This document shows, one piece after another, positions 6,006 to 8,635 of a DNA stretch of 8,635 nt. The DNA lies in contig CAMJVA010000058.1 of assembly GCA_946409145.1 (NCBI GenBank), positions 1 through 8,635 on the forward strand, written 5' to 3'. Source of the stretch: an uncultured Enterococcus sp. GTDB lineage: Bacteria; Bacillota; Bacilli; Lactobacillales; Enterococcaceae. A program made the translations under genes and the position numbers. The notes below the pieces were generated by a model. That model was not told the origin of the DNA and ran no database searches. It saw nothing but the letters and a program-made list of their open reading frames with translations. Numbering within the stretch: the stretch's first letter is position 1; every line of letters starts with the position of its first letter.

Positions 6006-6632
6006 ATGGTTTTTGATTTTAAAAAAGAATATAAAGAATGGTATCCCACTAAAAAAACACCAGAAATTGTGACCATTCCTAAAAGAAATTTTATTGCTTT
6101 TTCTGGTCAGGGAGATCCGAATGTTTTAAATGGTGAATACCAAAAAGGAATACCTTTGCTATATGCCTTAATGTACACTATTAAAATGAGCAAAAATACC
6201 TCGACTAAAATTCCGGGATATTTTGATTTTGTGGTGCCTCCTTTAGAAGGTTTTTGGTGGCAAAAGGGAATTAAAGGAGTAGATATTACTAAAAAAGAAG
6301 ATTTTAATTTTATTTCTTTCATTCCTTTACCTGATTTTGTTACAGAAGAAGTGGTGCAATGGGCAAAAAATGTTGCCACAGAAAAAAAGAAAATGGATTT
6401 TTCAAAAATTAATTATATGACTTACAATGAAGGAAAATGCGTTCAATGTCTACATGTGGGGCCATTTAATACGGAAATTGAAACAGTCAATAAAATGCAT
6501 GATTTTATGACAGAAAAAGGTTTTTCTTTGGATATTTCTGAAACGAGATATCATCATGAAATTTACTTAGGAGACGTTAGAAAAAGCGCTCCAGAAAAAT
6601 TAAAAACGATTATCCGTCATCCTATTAAGTAA
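6006..6632 (+). CDS. GyrI-like small-molecule-binding domain protein
   Basis: This 208-residue cytoplasmic protein matches the GyrI-like/effector-binding fold (PF06445 type) in its stand-alone form, with no DNA-binding domain. Family marks are the opening FDFKKEYKEWYPTKKTPEI, the PPLEGFWW turn (residues 78-85), LHVGPF (149-154) and HHEIYLGD (183-190), followed by the conserved LKTIIRHP end. Stand-alone relatives include a Listeria protein shown, as I recall, to hydrolyse cyclopropanoid DNA-alkylating drugs; others act only as ligand binders. The paired Trp84-Trp85 and Glu185 are candidate pocket residues. GGTGG (5997-6001) overlaps the stop of the GTPase gene, and the ATG follows it after 4 bases, so translation is probably coupled. 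It is the last gene of the operon. Substrate unknown. Confidence 0.85.
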   Translation: MVFDFKKEYKEWYPTKKTPEIVTIPKRNFIAFSGQGDPNVLNGEYQKGIPLLYALMYTIKMSKNTSTKIPGYFDFVVPPLEGFWWQKGIKGVDITKKEDFNFISFIPLPDFVTEEVVQWAKNVATEKKKMDFSKINYMTYNEGKCVQCLHVGPFNTEIETVNKMHDFMTEKGFSLDISETRYHHEIYLGDVRKSAPEKLKTIIRHPIK

Positions 6633-6673
6633 GAATTAGACTAAGTTTAAGTCTTAACTTTAAACAAAATTTC

Positions 6674-6724
6674 TCAATATTTTTTAGTATTTAAAAGAGT
6701 TTCAATACTTTTTAGTATTTAAAA
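6674..6724 (+). repeat. Two tandem copies of a 23-base AT hairpin unit
   Basis: Copies at 6674-6696 and 6702-6724 differ at one base (T6680 versus C6708) and are spaced 28 bases apart. Each contains a dyad of 6-base arms around TTTT; copy 2 is AATACT-TTTT-AGTATT. The single difference changes a G-C pair to G-U, so both remain foldable in RNA. Function unknown; possible operator or RNA-processing element. Confidence 0.7.
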
Positions 6725-6738
6725 AGGAAACTTTTTAA
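6719..6738 (+). other. Small perfect hairpin with GAAA loop
   Basis: TTAAAAAG (6719-6726) and CTTTTTAA (6731-6738) are perfectly complementary around GAAA. It overlaps the end of the second AT repeat and is followed 3 bases later by the operon terminator, so three to four hairpins stand in a row after the GyrI-like gene. The stem is AT-rich and lacks its own T tract. Confidence 0.5.
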
Positions 6739-6741
6739 CGT

Positions 6742-6775
6742 AACAAGAAATGAGGGAAACCTCATTTTTTGTTTT
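6742..6775 (+). terminator. Rho-independent terminator of the SIMPL-GTPase-GyrI operon
   Basis: A 14-pair stem (6742-6755 with 6760-6773, one G-U) closes on a GAAA tetraloop; the core is AAATGAGG-GAAA-CCTCATTT. The T-rich right arm runs into GTTTT. It is the strongest hairpin in the stretch between the GyrI-like gene and the HAD gene. Confidence 0.85.
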
Positions 6776-6805
6776 GGGAAAAATCATTAAGTGATGTCTT
6801 TAGTT

Positions 6806-6811
6806 TATAAT
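6806..6811 (+). promoter_or_regulatory. Probable -10 element for the HAD-DUF1149 pair
   Basis: A perfect TATAAT lies 46 bases before the HAD start and just after the previous terminator, where a promoter is expected. No convincing -35 sits at 16-18 bases spacing, so this is a moderate call. Confidence 0.45.
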
Positions 6812-6856
6812 GAACTGAAAGAGGGAATATTGAAGATACAAGGAGAAAAAATTTTT

Positions 6857-7462
6857 ATGAAAAACTATATTTGGGATTTTGATGGCACTCTTTATAATAC
6901 TTATCCGAAAATGGAAAGGGCATTAAAAGAAGCCATTTTTTATTACGGGGAAAAAGTTCCTGACAATTTGCTTTTAAAAATGCTTCAAACATCCATTCGG
7001 GATATTTTAAACACCCACTATGGAAATAAAAAACACGAAATATATGCTTATTATCAAACTCTAGAAAAAAATTACCAACAACATCCATTACTTTTTCCCC
7101 ATGCTAAAGAAATTTTAGCCTTTATTATTCTAGAAGGGGGACAAAATTTTATTATTACTCATCGTAATGAAAGCGCCAAAGAAATTTTGGCCAAAGATAA
7201 CCTTCTCGGGTTATTTAATGGTATAATAACCGCAGAAGATGAACTGAAACGTAAGCCTGATCCAGAAAGCTTGGAATTTTTAGTGGAAAAATATCAGTTG
7301 GCTAAAAAGGACTCTGTTTATATTGGAGATCGACCACTAGATATGGAATTTGCTAAAAATGCCCAGTTAGAAGGAATTTATTTTGATCCTTTTGACTTAA
7401 ATTTGGTGAAAGAAGGACTGAAGGTTCATTCATTGGAAGAATTAAAAACAATTGGAAGGTGA
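6857..7462 (+). CDS. HAD superfamily phosphatase (phosphoglycolate phosphatase-like)
   Basis: This 201-residue cytoplasmic hydrolase carries all four HAD motifs. Motif I is DFDGTLY with nucleophile Asp7 and acid/base Asp9. Motif II is Thr101 in IITHRN. Motif III is Lys133 in KRKPDPESL. Motif IV is GDRPLD with Asp158 and Asp162 for magnesium. A helical cap (about residues 15-80) places it in subfamily I, with the phosphoglycolate phosphatases and beta-phosphoglucomutases. It likely removes phosphate from a small metabolite, but the substrate cannot be read from sequence. The ATG at 6857 is chosen because motif I then starts at residue 7, as usual in the family, and AAGGAG (6840-6845) lies upstream. 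In-frame starts near 6791-6794 would add 21-22 residues upstream of the ribosome binding site and on top of the predicted -10. The stop is 4 bases before the DUF1149 start. Confidence 0.92.
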   Translation: MKNYIWDFDGTLYNTYPKMERALKEAIFYYGEKVPDNLLLKMLQTSIRDILNTHYGNKKHEIYAYYQTLEKNYQQHPLLFPHAKEILAFIILEGGQNFIITHRNESAKEILAKDNLLGLFNGIITAEDELKRKPDPESLEFLVEKYQLAKKDSVYIGDRPLDMEFAKNAQLEGIYFDPFDLNLVKEGLKVHSLEELKTIGR

Positions 7463-7466
7463 TCTC

Positions 7467-7898
7467 GTGGAATTACAACGTAATCAAGAAGTAGTCGAAC
7501 ATTATCATTATGATTTTCGTCTCCCAGAAGACAAATCAAAAACAGAAATTAAAGTTGGTTTTGCCCCATTAAAAGGAAACGAAGACTATCCTAAAGAGAA
7601 TTCAATCTTAGGAGCTAGAATTAATTTTAAATTAGTCTTTGCTAACTTTATTATTTCAGGTTCAGTTTCCCAGATTAATCATGTGATAAATCGGAAAATT
7701 GAAAAACAAGAAGATTTAACCACAGAAGAAATTAATGAAATTGCTGCACCACTTTTTAAAATTATTGAACGTTTAACTTATGAAGTGACAGAAATCGCCC
7801 TAGATAAACCAGGAGTTAAATTAGATTTCCTTTCTAAAAAACAAAATGTGGAAGATGATGTTTTAGGAAAAGTAACTTCAGAAGGTACAGAAGAATAA
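7467..7898 (+). CDS. DUF1149 family protein
   Basis: This acidic 143-residue cytoplasmic protein resembles the DUF1149 family found in streptococci and enterococci. The opening MELQRNQEVVEHYHYDFRLPED matches the family's usual start with its HYHYD motif. A central strand-rich part (residues 28-75, including FKLVFANFIISGSVSQINHV) is followed by helices (about 80-115) and an acidic tail. From memory a pneumococcal member has a SecB-like fold, hinting at a chaperone-like role, but no function is established. The GTG at 7467 is chosen over an in-frame TTG at 7452 because GGAAGGTGA (7454-7462) is a good ribosome binding site only for the GTG, and because the shorter form matches relatives. It is translationally coupled to the HAD gene, whose stop is within that ribosome binding site. 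Confidence 0.85.
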   Translation: MELQRNQEVVEHYHYDFRLPEDKSKTEIKVGFAPLKGNEDYPKENSILGARINFKLVFANFIISGSVSQINHVINRKIEKQEDLTTEEINEIAAPLFKIIERLTYEVTEIALDKPGVKLDFLSKKQNVEDDVLGKVTSEGTEE

Positions 7899-7904
7899 AT
7901 TTTT

Positions 7905-7998
7905 AGACGAAAGTTCTTAGAGAATAACCTTAAAAATAAAAAACACTTTATTTTAAAAGTGTTTTTAGTTATTAGTTGACTCTATTTATCTTTCGTCT
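7905..7998. repeat. Long interrupted dyad enclosing the terminator
   Basis: Four nested complementary pairs share one centre: AGACGAAAG/CTTTCGTCT (7905-7913/7990-7998), TAGAG/CTCTA (7918-7922/7980-7984), AATAAC/GTTATT (7923-7928/7968-7973) and the 11-pair terminator stem (7939-7949/7956-7966). The intervening mismatched parts are short, so a single folded RNA of about 94 bases is possible. The right half also contains the candidate promoter of the next gene. Confidence 0.6.
7939..7966 (+). terminator. Rho-independent terminator after DUF1149
   Basis: An 11-pair perfect stem (7939-7949 with 7956-7966, core CACTTT/AAAGTG) closes on a 6-base loop. The right arm ends in TTTTT and the left arm begins with A residues, so it could act on either strand. 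It lies 40 bases after the DUF1149 stop. Confidence 0.8.
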
Positions 7999-8004
7999 TA
8001 TGTT
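7976..8004 (+). promoter_or_regulatory. Candidate promoter of the DUF805 gene
   Basis: TTGACT (7976-7981, 5/6 to consensus) and TATGTT (7999-8004, 4/6) are 17 bases apart and sit just after the terminator, giving a leader of about 50 bases. A TATAGA at 8008-8013 is a better -10 but is too far from this -35. The -35 and spacer lie in the right half of the long dyad. Confidence 0.45.
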
Positions 8005-8058
8005 TTTTATAGAGAATTTAATTTCTAAAAATTTTTTTAAAAGAAAAGAGGAATGACA

Positions 8059-8635
8059 ATGGGAAAAATTGAAGAAAGAGGTTTTGTTTCCTTTAAAAAA
8101 GCTTGGACAGATTTTTTTAAAGGTTATGTGGATTTTAAAGGTCGCACCACACGCTCTGGTTATTGGTGGGTGCAATTAGGTATGATTATTTTTGGTATTA
8201 TTTTTTTCTTTGTAGCCTTGTTACCAATTATTAAAGCAGTGATCAGTACAGGATTTAACGTGGAGAATTTTACAGATGCTCAAAATGATGTTTGGGTAAA
8301 AGCTGTTTTTTCTGCCTTAGTGCCGATTATTATTGGAGCGATTATTTCCTTAGCCGTAGTTATTCCTAATGCCGCTATGGTAGTGAGACGGAATCGTGAT
8401 GTGGGTCTACGAGGTCGTGGACAATTAGTATTGTTGATTTTATATATTTTATTTTCTGGCTTTGGTGCTACTCGAATGGATTTAAGCTCTACAGCCATGG
8501 CTTCGGCTGATATTTCTACTTATGTTAATCCTTTACAAGGAGTATTTACGGCAGCTTTATTTATTTTATCCGTTTTGCCCACTGGAGTTTTAGCTACGAG
8601 AAGTGAAAATCCAATTTTAGCTTTCTTTTTCAAAA
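8059..8635 (+). CDS. DUF805 family membrane protein (partial, runs off the window end)
   Basis: The frame is open from 8059 to the last base, 192 codons, with no stop. DUF805 proteins are small inner-membrane proteins of unknown function. The signature segments are present: the cytoplasmic AWTDFFKGYVDFKGRTTRSGYWWVQL (residues 15-40), and RRNRDVGLRG (110-119) after the next hydrophobic segments. Hydrophobic stretches are at about 37-62, 82-108, 121-137 and 160-177. The sequence continues hydrophobic-to-polar up to the edge, so the protein is longer than many of the single-domain relatives (about 110-150 residues) because of a long loop between the first two helices (about 63-80). Start: AGAGG (8047-8051) is 7 bases before the ATG at 8059. 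An in-frame ATG at 8053 is too close to it. Its neighbours do not suggest a role. Confidence 0.88.
   Translation, partial: MGKIEERGFVSFKKAWTDFFKGYVDFKGRTTRSGYWWVQLGMIIFGIIFFFVALLPIIKAVISTGFNVENFTDAQNDVWVKAVFSALVPIIIGAIISLAVVIPNAAMVVRRNRDVGLRGRGQLVLLILYILFSGFGATRMDLSSTAMASADISTYVNPLQGVFTAALFILSVLPTGVLATRSENPILAFFFK

Noticed and set aside
6647..6657. Short palindrome TTAAGTCTTAA after the GyrI-like stop
   Set aside because: It is too short and AT-rich to distinguish from chance, with no T tract and no conserved neighbour element.
6667..6681. Second CodY-like box AAATTTCTCAATATT
   Set aside because: It has three mismatches to the consensus, which is expected by chance in AT-rich intergenic DNA, and it lies in the 3' region of an operon rather than at a promoter.
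6791..6856. Longer N-terminus for the HAD protein
   Set aside because: It would place the start upstream of both the predicted -10 and the ribosome binding site, and would shift HAD motif I about 22 residues from its usual position near the N-terminus.
8280..8498. Open frame of 72 codons on the minus strand
   Set aside because: It lies opposite the DUF805 coding frame, which has clear family signatures and a proper ribosome binding site.

Overview
The window is AT-rich DNA from a low-GC Gram-positive bacterium. All genes lie on the + strand with strong AGGAGG-type ribosome binding sites. The DUF1149 protein, the DUF805 membrane protein, the DUF697 GTPase and a near-perfect CodY box point to Lactobacillales, most likely Enterococcaceae. 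That placement is inference, because no rRNA or other phylogenetic marker is present. No tRNA, rRNA, CRISPR array, insertion sequence or phage gene was seen.

Region 1 (1-2382) is one tightly packed transcription unit. It holds the tail of an unrecognised gene, tag (3-methyladenine DNA glycosylase I, overlapping the upstream gene by 8 bases), an MccF-like S66 serine peptidase and a RimJ/RimL-like GNAT acetyltransferase, and it ends at a strong terminator. The last two genes are the two enzyme types that detoxify microcin C-like aminoacyl-nucleotide antibiotics, so the pair is a candidate resistance cassette.

Region 2 (2383-4091) is a single-gene unit: an APC-superfamily amino acid permease with its own promoter. 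A 14/15 match to the CodY consensus lies just upstream of that promoter, and a hairpin terminator follows the gene.

Region 3 (4085-6775) is a three-gene operon with an extended -10 promoter that begins inside the preceding terminator. It encodes a SIMPL/DUF541 protein, a P-loop GTPase with a DUF697 hydrophobic C-terminal domain, and a GyrI-like small-molecule-binding protein. A patch of about 96 bases inside the GTPase gene is close to 68% GC, very unlike everything around it. The operon is followed by two near-identical AT hairpins in tandem, a third hairpin and a terminator.

Region 4 (6806-7998) is a translationally coupled pair: a HAD phosphatase and a DUF1149 protein with a GTG start. 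They are followed by a terminator nested inside a larger interrupted dyad of about 94 bases.

Region 5 (7976-8635) begins with a candidate promoter lying in the right half of that dyad, followed by a DUF805 membrane protein that runs off the window end.

Most genes are ordinary housekeeping or accessory genes. The points that most deserve a second look are the MccF-like/GNAT pair, the CodY box at the permease, the GC-rich island in the GTPase, and the structured intergenic regions at 6674-6773 and 7905-7998.
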